A stretch of DNA of 64,000 nucleotides from Bacillota bacterium (lineage in GTDB: Bacteria; Bacillota; Clostridia; Lachnospirales; Lachnospiraceae). Below the pieces are notes generated by a model. The model saw nothing but the letters and a program-made list of their open reading frames with translations, was not told where the DNA came from and did not search any database. Below are positions 15,225 to 22,191 of this stretch, in pieces (the first letter of the stretch is position 1; each line of letters opens with the position of its first letter). The position numbers and the translations under genes are program-made. The DNA lies in NCBI GenBank assembly GCA_023437365.1, contig JAEZGK010000077.1:1-64000 (forward strand), in the 5' to 3' direction.

Positions 15225-15250
15225 ATGTACACTCGATTGTGTATCTTTTT
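15225..15250 (+). terminator. Terminator followed by a TTTTTGATGTCCTGGGGAC module
   Basis: TACAC / GTGTA with loop TCGATT, then TTTTT. Both the stem-loop layout and the following TTTTTGATGTCCTGGGGAC repeat the module at 14459-14505. Confidence 0.6.
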
Positions 15251-15290
15251 GATGTCCTGGGGACCCCTCAATATACTCCCCTATACAGAA

Positions 15291-15324
15291 AGGCGCCAAA
15301 GATTAAGACTCGGGCGCCTTTTTA
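15291..15324 (+). terminator. Rho-independent terminator
   Basis: AGGCGCC pairs with GGCGCCT, followed by TTTT. Confidence 0.7.
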
Positions 15325-15347
15325 ATATTACAATATAATAGCGTTAC

Positions 15348-15401
15348 TTAACAGCATCTACGTCTGCGACGCCTACGACGGTTACAAAAGCAGCATCTCA
15401 T
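15348..15401 (-). CDS. Possible 17-residue Arg8/Cys-rich peptide
   Basis: The frame reads MRCCFCN, eight consecutive Arg, CC, stop. The Arg run uses five different codons (CGT, AGG, CGC, AGA mixed), so it is not a simple nucleotide repeat. GGGAGTG lies 6 nt before the ATG. The composition suggests nucleic-acid, polyphosphate or spore-coat association, but no family is known to me. It may be a chance frame. Confidence 0.4.
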   Translation of the reverse strand: MRCCFCNRRRRRRRRCC

Positions 15402-15523
15402 ACTAATCACTCCCATGAAACTAATCTTCATAATTATTTTATGCTGATTATTATATAATGTGTCGGATTGTGTCGATAGGATAAAATGGTTTATGACTAG
15501 TATTTGGATGAAAAGGTGCGATC

Positions 15524-15551
15524 AAAAGGTACTCATTTGAGTACCTTTTTT
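15524..15551 (+). terminator. Terminator (third TTTTTTGATG module)
   Basis: AAAGGTACTC pairs with GAGTACCTTT, then TTT and GATG, as in the two modules at 14459 and 15225. Confidence 0.65.
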
Positions 15552-15661
15552 GATGCTTTAGTACTAGTTTATGATTATTACTTCAACATCTCTTTACATT
15601 TTTTGGATTTGGTGATATTATACAGTTACCCCAAGCAGCCAATATATGTCAGGCTTAAGAA

Positions 15662-15696
15662 CCCCGCGTAGTTTCTAGAATACGCGGGGATTTTTA
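15662..15696 (+). terminator. Strong terminator at the end of the scar region
   Basis: CCCCGCGTA pairs with TACGCGGGG, followed by ATTTTT. Nothing else is recognised between here and the kinase gene at 15865. Confidence 0.7.
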
Positions 15697-15864
15697 CTGT
15701 GTATTCATTAGGCAGCTTTACCAAAGCTTCATAAGCCTATTGCCAGCATTCATACACAGGAAGAACTGAGAGACTATTTGATAATCAACATAGAATTATG
15801 ATGAATAAAGGTATATAATATAACAATAACACAGTCCCCATCAGGGGAGATGAGGAGGATTATT

Positions 15865-16755
15865 ATGGGATATATTTATCTTTACGGTCAGATCATGACT
15901 ACAGAGCATTTTCTGTTGGAAGGGGGTTATCCAAAGGCAGATACGAATGTGGAGATTAAGGAGAGGCATTATCTGCTGGGCGGTGAAACCGGAACAGCAG
16001 CGGCAGTTCTTACTTCTTTGGGTTGTAATGTGATTTTGGGGGGAACGCATCTTGGAGATGAGAATGTCAATGTAATTTGTGATTATTTTAAGGACAAGTC
16101 TGTTGATACCAGTAAGCTGCATTATGAGAAAGGTTTTCAGGGTGTGGTGGATTATATGATTATCGCAGGCGGTACACGTACCGGACTCGGAAGATGGGGG
16201 TATTTATACAGTCTGAAGGAGCCTTGGTATGAGCAGCCGGACGAAGAGGCGGTAAAGAACTGTACGGTCGTGGGAGCAGATCCGTACTTTGGAGAGAAGA
16301 TATCGGAGTATTGCAGAAAGTATCATAAGAAATATGCAACCATCGACTGTACCTATGACAGTGACATGAATAGATATTGTGAGGTAAATGTCCTCTCCCA
16401 CGAACACTTGGAGCTGACTTATCCGGGACAGGATTACAGGGAGCTATTCCGCCTTTATACCGAGAACACGGATGGTCTGATCATATTTACCTTCGGTGAT
16501 AAGGAGATTATGTTCGGTCGTAAGGGACAGGAGCCAAAATTCTTCCGGCCTTATCCCATTCACGTTGTAAGTACTCTGGGAGCAGGGGACAGCTTCAAGG
16601 CGGGCACGATTTATGCCCTGGATCAGGGAATGAGTGATGAGGAATTGGTCAAATTTGCCAGTGCTACGGCAGGGGTTGCCTGTGAGAATTACCCGATACC
16701 GCTACATCCGCCTACACTTGAGAAGATTCATGAGGTACAGAGCCGGAAAAGGTAA
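15865..16755 (+). CDS. PfkB-family carbohydrate kinase
   Basis: 296 residues. The pfkB signature with catalytic Asp is in 'VSTLGAGDSFKAGTIYAL', and the N-terminal substrate region has 'LLGGETGTAAAVLTSLG'. Ribokinase fold, ATP-dependent phosphorylation of a sugar or nucleoside; the substrate cannot be read from sequence. ATG 15865 has GAGGAGG 6 nt upstream; the ATG at 15850 overlaps that SD. No sugar transporter or other catabolic gene is adjacent. The stop codon lies in the first unit of a 24 bp tandem duplication. Confidence 0.85.
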   Translation: MGYIYLYGQIMTTEHFLLEGGYPKADTNVEIKERHYLLGGETGTAAAVLTSLGCNVILGGTHLGDENVNVICDYFKDKSVDTSKLHYEKGFQGVVDYMIIAGGTRTGLGRWGYLYSLKEPWYEQPDEEAVKNCTVVGADPYFGEKISEYCRKYHKKYATIDCTYDSDMNRYCEVNVLSHEHLELTYPGQDYRELFRLYTENTDGLIIFTFGDKEIMFGRKGQEPKFFRPYPIHVVSTLGAGDSFKAGTIYALDQGMSDEELVKFASATAGVACENYPIPLHPPTLEKIHEVQSRKR

Positions 16756-16780
16756 AAGGTACAGAGCCGGAAAAGGTAAA
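16733..16780 (+). repeat. Perfect 24 bp tandem duplication across the PfkB stop codon
   Basis: AGGTACAGAGCCGGAAAAGG plus TAAA occurs twice back to back (16733-16756, 16757-16780). The second copy is untranslated. Confidence 0.9.
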
Positions 16781-16859
16781 GGTTGATTGAAATACTTCTC
16801 ATCTTAGGTTATAATGACAGGCAGATGTGTATAATTTACCTATAGAAGGAGATGGACCG

Positions 16860-17429
16860 ATGGAGAAGTTTGCGGATTACTTTGTGTATTTTGTGATCAT
16901 CGTTGTTGCGCTTGCCTTAAGATACCTTTATAAAGAGAATAAGAAAGCAAAGGAGAAGGATAATCCTGAAGAGCAGCAGCCTCAGCAACAGCTTTATACC
17001 AGCCAATCAATTCATAACTATGCCAATATCATGAATAACCATACAGCTGACACCTCGGCTTCCGATACTTTGGAGGAGCCCACAGCAGATACGACTCAGG
17101 ACAATAGTGCGGAGCAATCCGGAGCAGACCACAGAGATTTGAACATGAATGGAATTCCGGATTATCTGGAGAACAATTCGCAGGATTTGAACATGAATGG
17201 TATTCCGGACTATCTGGAGAACAATTCGCAGGATTTAAACAACAATGGAATCCCCGATCAATTTGAGACGGTGAACAGCGATCTGAACATGAATGGAATT
17301 CCGGATTATCCGGGGAGCAATATGCAGGATATGGATATGAATGGTATACCGGATGCCATGGAGAGTTTTGGGGCAGACAGTATGGATCTGGGTGGTTTTG
17401 ACAGTGGATTTAGCTCTGATAATAATTGA
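16860..17429 (+). CDS. Membrane-anchored protein with five thrombospondin-type-3-like (DxNxNGIPD) repeats
   Basis: 189 residues. There is one N-terminal membrane helix (about 5-25, 'YFVYFVIIVVALALRYL'), a Lys/Glu then Gln-rich linker, a Thr/Ser/Asp-rich stretch, and five repeats of 15-18 residues built on DLNMNGIPDYLENNSQ (about 97-175). A Gly/Asp/Ser-rich tail follows. The DxNxNGxPD pattern is the Ca2+-binding loop of thrombospondin type 3 / EF-hand-like repeats. ATG 16860 has AGAAGGAG 8 nt upstream. Two units are almost identical, pointing to recent expansion. Function unknown; Ca2+-dependent folding is an inference. Confidence 0.75.
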   Translation: MEKFADYFVYFVIIVVALALRYLYKENKKAKEKDNPEEQQPQQQLYTSQSIHNYANIMNNHTADTSASDTLEEPTADTTQDNSAEQSGADHRDLNMNGIPDYLENNSQDLNMNGIPDYLENNSQDLNNNGIPDQFETVNSDLNMNGIPDYPGSNMQDMDMNGIPDAMESFGADSMDLGGFDSGFSSDNN

Positions 17430-17462
17430 GAGAATATTCTTGATAATTATGAAATCTTTTTG

Positions 17463-17492
17463 TTGACAAACGGTATGCTGACATAATATAAT
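17463..17492 (+). promoter_or_regulatory. Predicted promoter of tRNA-Pro
   Basis: TTGACA (17463-17468), 18 bp, TATAAT (17487-17492), about 30 nt before the tRNA. Confidence 0.7.
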
Positions 17493-17522
17493 AACTTTGC
17501 TGTCCGAAAAGACAGCAAATAT

Positions 17523-17597
17523 CGAGGCGTGGCTCAGCTTGGCTAGAGCGCTGCGTTAGGGACGCAGAGGTCGCAAGTTCAAATCTTGTCGCCTCGA
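17523..17597 (+). tRNA. tRNA-Pro(AGG)
   Basis: A 75 nt cloverleaf. Acceptor CGAGGCG/CGCCTCG, D-stem GCTC/GAGC, anticodon stem CTGCG/CGCAG with loop TTAGGGA (anticodon AGG), T-loop TTCAAAT, discriminator A. CCA is not encoded. A34 would need deamination to inosine. The first base C1 and the loop TTNGGGA fit proline tRNAs. Confidence 0.9.
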
Positions 17598-17607
17598 TTA
17601 CAACATT

Positions 17608-17656
17608 AAGAGGTGTGCAGATTTGAACTCGTTCAAGTCCTGCCACCTCTTTTTTT
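17608..17656 (+). terminator. Terminator downstream of tRNA-Pro, resembling a duplicated tRNA 3' end
   Basis: AAGAGGTG and GCAG/TTGAAC arms pair with GTTCAA/CTGC and CACCTCTT, then T7. The 3' arm (GTTCAAGTCCTGCCACCTC) resembles the T-loop and acceptor end of the adjacent tRNA (GTTCAAATCTTGTCGCCTC). Confidence 0.7.
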
Positions 17657-17760
17657 ACATTATAAGGAGAAGCAGAAAACAAAACAAATGTTTGCCTGGA
17701 GATCGGGAATATGATACACTTAATTTAATCAAGGATGTTGTGAGCAAGGGGTGAAGAGGT

Positions 17761-18678
17761 ATGATTTTATCTGCATCACGCAGGACGGATATTCCCGGTT
17801 ATTATTCCGAATGGCTGATGAATCGATTAAAAGAGGGCTTTGCTTATTATAGGAATCCAATGAATTCTGCCCAGCTGTGCAAGGTACTCCTAACCCCTGA
17901 GAATATCGATTGTATTGTATTCTGGACCAAGGATCCTGCGCCTATGCTGAAACATCTGGAGAAACTAGATGCGCTTGGCTATAGGTACTACTTCCAATTT
18001 ACGATCACTCCCTATGGTCTGCACTACCAGGGCTCAGCTTTTGGTAAATACCTGGAACCGAATCTTAGGGAGAAAAGGGAGATTATTCAGACCTTTCAGG
18101 AATTATCGGATCGGATTGGCAAGGGAAGGGTATTATGGCGGTATGATCCGATTGTTCTAAATGATACGCTGACTGAACAGTATCACCTGGAACAGTTCAC
18201 GGCTCTCTGCAAGGAGCTCTCAGGATATACCGAGCTTTGTACTATCAGCTTTGCGGATGTATATCGTAAGCTGAGTAATGTGGTGAAGGATCAGGTACTT
18301 AGAGAGATCAGCCCGGAACAGATGCATAGCCTTTCTACTGCATTTTCGGGTATTGCAGCACCGATGGGTATCTCCTTAAGAGCCTGTTGTGAGGCTGTGG
18401 ATTTAACGGGGGATGGGATATTGCCTGCATCCTGTATTGACAGGGAGACGGTGGAAAAGATCTGCGGACCTGCTGTCACAGCCGGGAAAGACAAGAGCCA
18501 AAGACCTCACTGCGGCTGTATGAAGAGCATTGACATCGGGGCATACAATACCTGTAGGAACGGCTGTATCTATTGCTATGCCAATCACAGTGGAGCTTCC
18601 ATAGACAGAAACTACAGCAGACACGACCCGACTTCTCCGATCATGATAGGTTACCCGGAGAAGGAAGTTCTTCCATGA
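17761..18678 (+). CDS. DUF1848 protein with C-terminal cysteine cluster
   Basis: 305 residues. It starts 'MILSASRRTDIPGYYSEW', the hallmark of DUF1848, and includes 'IVFWTKDPAPML' and 'WRYDPIVLN'. It ends with a Cys motif ('CGCMKSIDIGAYNTCRNGCIYCYA') resembling a radical-SAM CxxxCxxC cluster placed at the C-terminus. An Fe-S cluster is likely; the reaction is not established for the family. RBS region AAGGGGTGAAGAGG precedes the ATG. It is followed on the same strand by a WYL regulator 95 nt away. Confidence 0.85.
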   Translation: MILSASRRTDIPGYYSEWLMNRLKEGFAYYRNPMNSAQLCKVLLTPENIDCIVFWTKDPAPMLKHLEKLDALGYRYYFQFTITPYGLHYQGSAFGKYLEPNLREKREIIQTFQELSDRIGKGRVLWRYDPIVLNDTLTEQYHLEQFTALCKELSGYTELCTISFADVYRKLSNVVKDQVLREISPEQMHSLSTAFSGIAAPMGISLRACCEAVDLTGDGILPASCIDRETVEKICGPAVTAGKDKSQRPHCGCMKSIDIGAYNTCRNGCIYCYANHSGASIDRNYSRHDPTSPIMIGYPEKEVLP

Positions 18679-18773
18679 CTAATCGAGATTCGAGTAGGAA
18701 GCTTGTCAGGAAGCAGAGGAAAGCTTGGGATGATTTTATTATGATATCATAGATTATGAACCGAGGTGAGAAG

Positions 18774-19673
18774 ATGAAGCTAGACCGGATGCTGGGAATT
18801 GTCATGATATTACTTCAGAAGGATAAGGTTACTGCCCCGTATCTTGCCGAGAAATTCGAGGTATCGAAGAGGACCATAAACAGGGATATCGATGCTTTAT
18901 GTATGGCGGGAATACCGATTGTTACTACTCAGGGTGGTAACGGGGGTATCTCGATTGCGGATGGGTATCGGATTGATAAGAGTGTCCTGACCTATGACGA
19001 GATGCAGAAGCTAGTCACTGCGCTCAAAGGAATGGACAGTATTTCCTCCGAAGCCGGTACGGAGCTGCTGCTGAATAAATTCTTCATTAAGAAGGATCAG
19101 GTACTTTCGATTAAAGACAGTATCATTATTAATCTCGCTTCACATTATAAAAGCGACTTAGCGGAAAAGATCACCGTGATTCGAGAGGCGATAATAGATA
19201 ACAGGTTAATTTCCTTCCGTTATTACAGCAGCAGGGGAGATACTGAACGAACTATAGAACCCTATTATCTTGCATTTCAATGGTCTGCCTGGTATGTGTT
19301 CGGTTATTGCAAGGAGCGGAAAGATTTCCGGTTATTTAAACTTAATCGGTTAGGAGAGCTGAAGAATACAGGAATGCACTTCGAACCAAGAGAAATCGCC
19401 GAGGATTATAAGGACTTCAATCGATATTTTACGGATGAGTATCAGATTACGGTACTTTTCGATCCGGAGGTAAAATATCGGCTGATTGATGAATATGGCA
19501 TGGAAAGCTTTGAAATCAACGAGGAGGGTAAGCTTTTATTCCGTATGGGCTTTACCAATAAGAGCTATATGCTCAGTTGGATATTAAGCTTTGGTGATAA
19601 GGCGGAGGTGTTGTATCCGAAGGGCTTAAAACAGGAGATCAGAAGCATTGCCGAAAATATATTGAAGCACTAG
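18774..19673 (+). CDS. WYL-domain (YafY-type) transcriptional regulator
   Basis: 299 residues. An N-terminal DeoR-like winged HTH ('ILLQKDKVTAPYLAEKFEVS', 'RTINRDIDALCMAGIPI') is followed by a WYL ligand-binding domain ('RTIEPYYLAFQWSAWYVFGYC') and a WCX C-terminal part ('MLSWILSFGDKAEVLYP'). Such proteins sense a small molecule or nucleic acid through the WYL fold. ATG 18774 is preferred over 18756 because GAGGTGAG lies just upstream of it. Target unknown; the neighbouring MmcQ-like gene is 68 nt downstream. Confidence 0.85.
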   Translation: MKLDRMLGIVMILLQKDKVTAPYLAEKFEVSKRTINRDIDALCMAGIPIVTTQGGNGGISIADGYRIDKSVLTYDEMQKLVTALKGMDSISSEAGTELLLNKFFIKKDQVLSIKDSIIINLASHYKSDLAEKITVIREAIIDNRLISFRYYSSRGDTERTIEPYYLAFQWSAWYVFGYCKERKDFRLFKLNRLGELKNTGMHFEPREIAEDYKDFNRYFTDEYQITVLFDPEVKYRLIDEYGMESFEINEEGKLLFRMGFTNKSYMLSWILSFGDKAEVLYPKGLKQEIRSIAENILKH

Positions 19674-19741
19674 GAAGGAACAACCTGTACCAGTCATATT
19701 CGTTTTGTATTATGAATTGCAGAGAGGAGACAAGCTGACGT

Positions 19742-20086
19742 ATGAATTATGATCAAATAATGGAATATTGCATGGCTAAAACGGGTTCGTATCAGGATAC
19801 GCCCTTTGGTCCGTTTCCAATCTGCTATAAGGTAGGCGAGCGTATCTTTCTGGAGTGGTACCCAGAGGAGAAGATTACTCTGCGGTGTGAGCCGATGCTG
19901 GCAGACTATTATCGCAGAACCTATCCGGGGCTTGTTATAGTGGGTTATCATTGCCCGGACAGACAAAAGCCATATAAGAATACTGTCTACCTAAATAAGG
20001 GCCTAGATGATATTTTGATCTTCGATATGATAGATCATTCTTATCAGGAAGCGGTCAAACGCTTGCGAAAAAAGCGGGAAGGCTAG
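19742..20086 (+). CDS. MmcQ/YjbR-like protein
   Basis: 114 residues with the MmcQ/YjbR CyaY-like fold pattern: 'YCMAKTGSYQDTPFGPFPICYKVGERIF', 'ITLRCEPMLADYYRRTYPGL' and 'YHCPDRQKPYKNTVYLNKGL'. The family is often annotated as DNA-binding, but its role is not settled. AGAGGAG lies upstream of the ATG. Followed by a long hairpin terminator. Confidence 0.8.
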   Translation: MNYDQIMEYCMAKTGSYQDTPFGPFPICYKVGERIFLEWYPEEKITLRCEPMLADYYRRTYPGLVIVGYHCPDRQKPYKNTVYLNKGLDDILIFDMIDHSYQEAVKRLRKKREG

Positions 20087-20137
20087 GAAGAAGAGGCTGT
20101 AATCGATATACCTGATGGATATCAGAACAAGGATGGA

Positions 20138-20215
20138 GGCTGTCTCATAATTGTAATCGTAGGAGCTGTTACAACAGTCCCTCTATTATTGCAATTATGA
20201 AGCAGCCGCTTTTTA
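20138..20215 (+). terminator. Long hairpin terminator in the 20087-20396 gap
   Basis: GGCTG and CATAATTG pair with CAATTATG and CAGCC around an inner CTGTT/AACAG stem, then TTTTTA. The rest of this 310 bp gap holds no recognised feature. Confidence 0.65.
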
Positions 20216-20396
20216 TGGCTGGGTTTTCAGGCCTGTATAATATTGTCTTTGAGAAAGTTTTCTTAGGACGAAGGAAATATCTAAGCTGCATACATAATAT
20301 CAAAAACAATTTAAATAATATGTATAGATGCGCCAAGCAATGCGTCCGTCAGAAAAGGACAGTATGAAATAAAGCAAAAGGTTTGGAGGAGACAGC

Positions 20397-21332
20397 ATGA
20401 CGACCGAACAGCGACTAAACAAAGCATATAAGAGAGCTAAGCTTGAGTATTTTGATAATCAATCAAAATTTATCATATTCAGTGATGTGCACAGAGGAGA
20501 CGATAGTGTATCGGACGAGTTTTCTAGGAATCAGAATATCTTTTTGCATGCACTTAATTATTATTATAAAGAAGGATATGTCTATATTGAAGCAGGAGAT
20601 GGGGACGAATTATGGGAATACAAGAACTTCAGAGTCATCCGGCTTGCACATACGGATGTATTTACTGTGATAAAAAAGTTCTTTGATGAGAAGCGCCTCA
20701 TCATGCTATACGGTAATCATAATATATACCTGAAATCCAAAGCCTTTGTGAGAAATAATTATTATCAGTATTACGACGAGTACAATCAGACGAGAGTTGA
20801 ACTGTTTAAGGGTCTGGTACCAAGGGAAGCAGTTGTTCTTAAGCATAAGGGAAGCGGACAGACGATATTGGTGCTGCATGGACATCAGGGTGATCTTATA
20901 AATGACCAGCTGTGGGTCCTTGGGATGCTGCTGCTTCGGTATTTCTGGCGCTATCTGCATATTGTCGGTTTTGATAATCCGACCAGTCCTGCCCGTAATT
21001 TATATAAGCGTCATAAGATTGAAAAGATGTATGACAAATGGATCCAAAAGAATAAGACCATGTTGATCTGTGGGCATACCCACCGGCCAAAGTTCCCGAA
21101 GTCAGATGAGCTGCCTTACTTTAACTCGGGATGCTGTATCCGTACCAGGGGTCTGACCGGACTGGAAATCGTTGACGGCAAAATATTGATGGTGGATTGG
21201 AGAATAGCTGCCGATGACAAAGGCGGCTTGTGTATCCGACGCACGGTGGTCAGGGGACCGGAGGAAATCGAAAAATACGACTGTAAGAATAATCCTTATT
21301 CAGCTCATTGTAAAAAATATGATGATGATTGA
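20397..21332 (+). CDS. Calcineurin-like metallophosphoesterase
   Basis: 311 residues. Metallophosphatase motifs in order are 'IIFSDVHRGDD' (DxH), 'YIEAGDGDELWE' (GDxxE variant), 'MLYGNHNIYL' (GNH), 'LHGHQGD' and 'CGHTHRP' (GHxH). The arrangement is of the LpxH/UDP-diacylglucosamine-hydrolase-like group, but a Gram-positive would not use lipid A, so the substrate is open. RBS TTGGAGGAG precedes the ATG. Its stop lies 10 nt before the promoter of the ArsR gene. Confidence 0.8.
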   Translation: MTTEQRLNKAYKRAKLEYFDNQSKFIIFSDVHRGDDSVSDEFSRNQNIFLHALNYYYKEGYVYIEAGDGDELWEYKNFRVIRLAHTDVFTVIKKFFDEKRLIMLYGNHNIYLKSKAFVRNNYYQYYDEYNQTRVELFKGLVPREAVVLKHKGSGQTILVLHGHQGDLINDQLWVLGMLLLRYFWRYLHIVGFDNPTSPARNLYKRHKIEKMYDKWIQKNKTMLICGHTHRPKFPKSDELPYFNSGCCIRTRGLTGLEIVDGKILMVDWRIAADDKGGLCIRRTVVRGPEEIEKYDCKNNPYSAHCKKYDDD

Positions 21333-21342
21333 AAATTAGGTA

Positions 21343-21371
21343 TTGACTATATCGTAAAAATACGATATAGT
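21343..21371 (+). promoter_or_regulatory. Promoter with 26 bp palindromic operator before arsR-type gene
   Basis: TTGACT (21343-21348), 17 bp, TATAGT (21366-21371). The arms ACTATATCGTA and TACGATATAGT flank AAAA (21346-21371), a perfect 11 bp inverted repeat lying exactly between the promoter boxes. A second copy of its core lies at 22022-22045. Confidence 0.75.
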
Positions 21372-21403
21372 GATCATATCACAAACAGAGCAGCATAAAC
21401 TAA

Positions 21404-21600
21404 TGTAGCAGAGGCAAAAGCAGAAGCAAAAGCAGAGGCAAAAGCAGAGGCAAAAGCAGAGGCAAAAGCAGAAGCAGAAGTAGAAGCAAAAGCAGAAGCA
21501 AAAGCAGAGGCAAAAGCAGAAGCAAAAGCAGAGGCATAAGTAGAGGCATAAGCAGAGGCATAAGCAGAGGCATAAGCGTAGAAGAGATAAAAAGAGGCAG
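21404..21600 (+). repeat. 12 bp minisatellite in the 5' leader of the arsR-type gene
   Basis: About 16 units based on GCAGAGGCAAAA, with variants GCAGAAGCAAAA and GCAGAGGCATAA, all purine-rich on the + strand. In the frame of the ArsR protein it is open from the stop at 21401 to the ATG at 21647 (Ser-Arg-Gly/Ser-Lys repeats) but contains no ATG, GTG or TTG. Confidence 0.9.
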
Positions 21601-21646
21601 AGGGAGAAGTATAAAGGAAATAAATGCTACAGAAAGGAGGAGAAAT

Positions 21647-21949
21647 ATGGACGTAGATATAATATGTGCAGCTCTTGGCAATAAGACCAGATATCAATTA
21701 ATTAAAGCACTAAAAGAGAAAGCAATCGGTACTTGCTGTAACCGAATCGAATTCTTTGAGAACGGAGTTAGTGTAGGTGACGTGGTAAAGTTCACTGGTC
21801 TTGCCCAGTCAACGGTGTCCCAGCATCTTGCGGTGCTTGAGAAGGCAAATTTGATCCGTAAGGAGAAGAGAGAGCTTTGGAGCTGTTATTTTGTAAATGA
21901 ACCGGTGCTGGAGGAATTTATAAAGCAAATACAGCAGGATTTGCTTTAG
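21647..21949 (+). CDS. ArsR/SmtB-family metal-responsive repressor
   Basis: 100 residues. There is a winged HTH with the ArsR pattern 'TGLAQSTVSQHLAVLEKANLI' and a preceding Cys pair (Cys30-Cys31 in 'AIGTCCNRIEFF'), plus Cys7, possible thiol ligands for As(III) or a similar metal ion. RBS AAAGGAGGAG lies 6 nt before the ATG. Matching palindromes sit in its own promoter and in the promoter of the ArsP-like permease, so it probably represses both. The last codons belong to a 24 bp tandem repeat. Confidence 0.85.
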   Translation: MDVDIICAALGNKTRYQLIKALKEKAIGTCCNRIEFFENGVSVGDVVKFTGLAQSTVSQHLAVLEKANLIRKEKRELWSCYFVNEPVLEEFIKQIQQDLL

Positions 21950-21998
21950 GAAATGCAGCAAGATTTGCTTTAGGAAATGCAGCAAGATTTGCTTTAGA
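21927..21998 (+). repeat. Three 24 bp tandem repeats across the arsR stop codon
   Basis: Unit AAATGCAGCAAGATTTGCTT plus TAGG, starting at 21927, 21951 and 21975. The first unit encodes the C-terminus and stop; the two others are untranslated. Each unit would encode EMQQDLL and stop. Confidence 0.9.
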
Positions 21999-22019
21999 AA
22001 AGGCATAATTTTTTTAATA

Positions 22020-22048
22020 TTGTATATCGTACATCTACGATATACGAT
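22020..22048 (+). promoter_or_regulatory. Promoter and operator of the ArsP-like permease gene
   Basis: TTGTAT (22020-22025), 17 bp, TACGAT (22043-22048). GTATATCGTA and TACGATATAC flank CATC (22022-22045). The core ATATCGTA-N4-TACGATAT is identical to that at 21346-21371. Confidence 0.7.
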
Positions 22049-22191
22049 ATTAAAAGGCTGGTATTTAAGATATTTATCTTACAGGTTGGCTCAAGCCTTC
22101 GATGTAAGTAGGATATCGACAATACGATGTATCAGGAGGATAAAGCCTGCTTTGAAGGTTATTAAAATTAAATAATATAAGGAGGATTTTT

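Noticed and set aside
21374..21697. Minus-strand frames of 93-107 codons through the 12 bp repeats (Ala/Ser/Phe or Leu-rich)
   Set aside because: They are the complement of a simple repeat of 12 bp; no RBS, and the + strand has a promoter and a real downstream gene.
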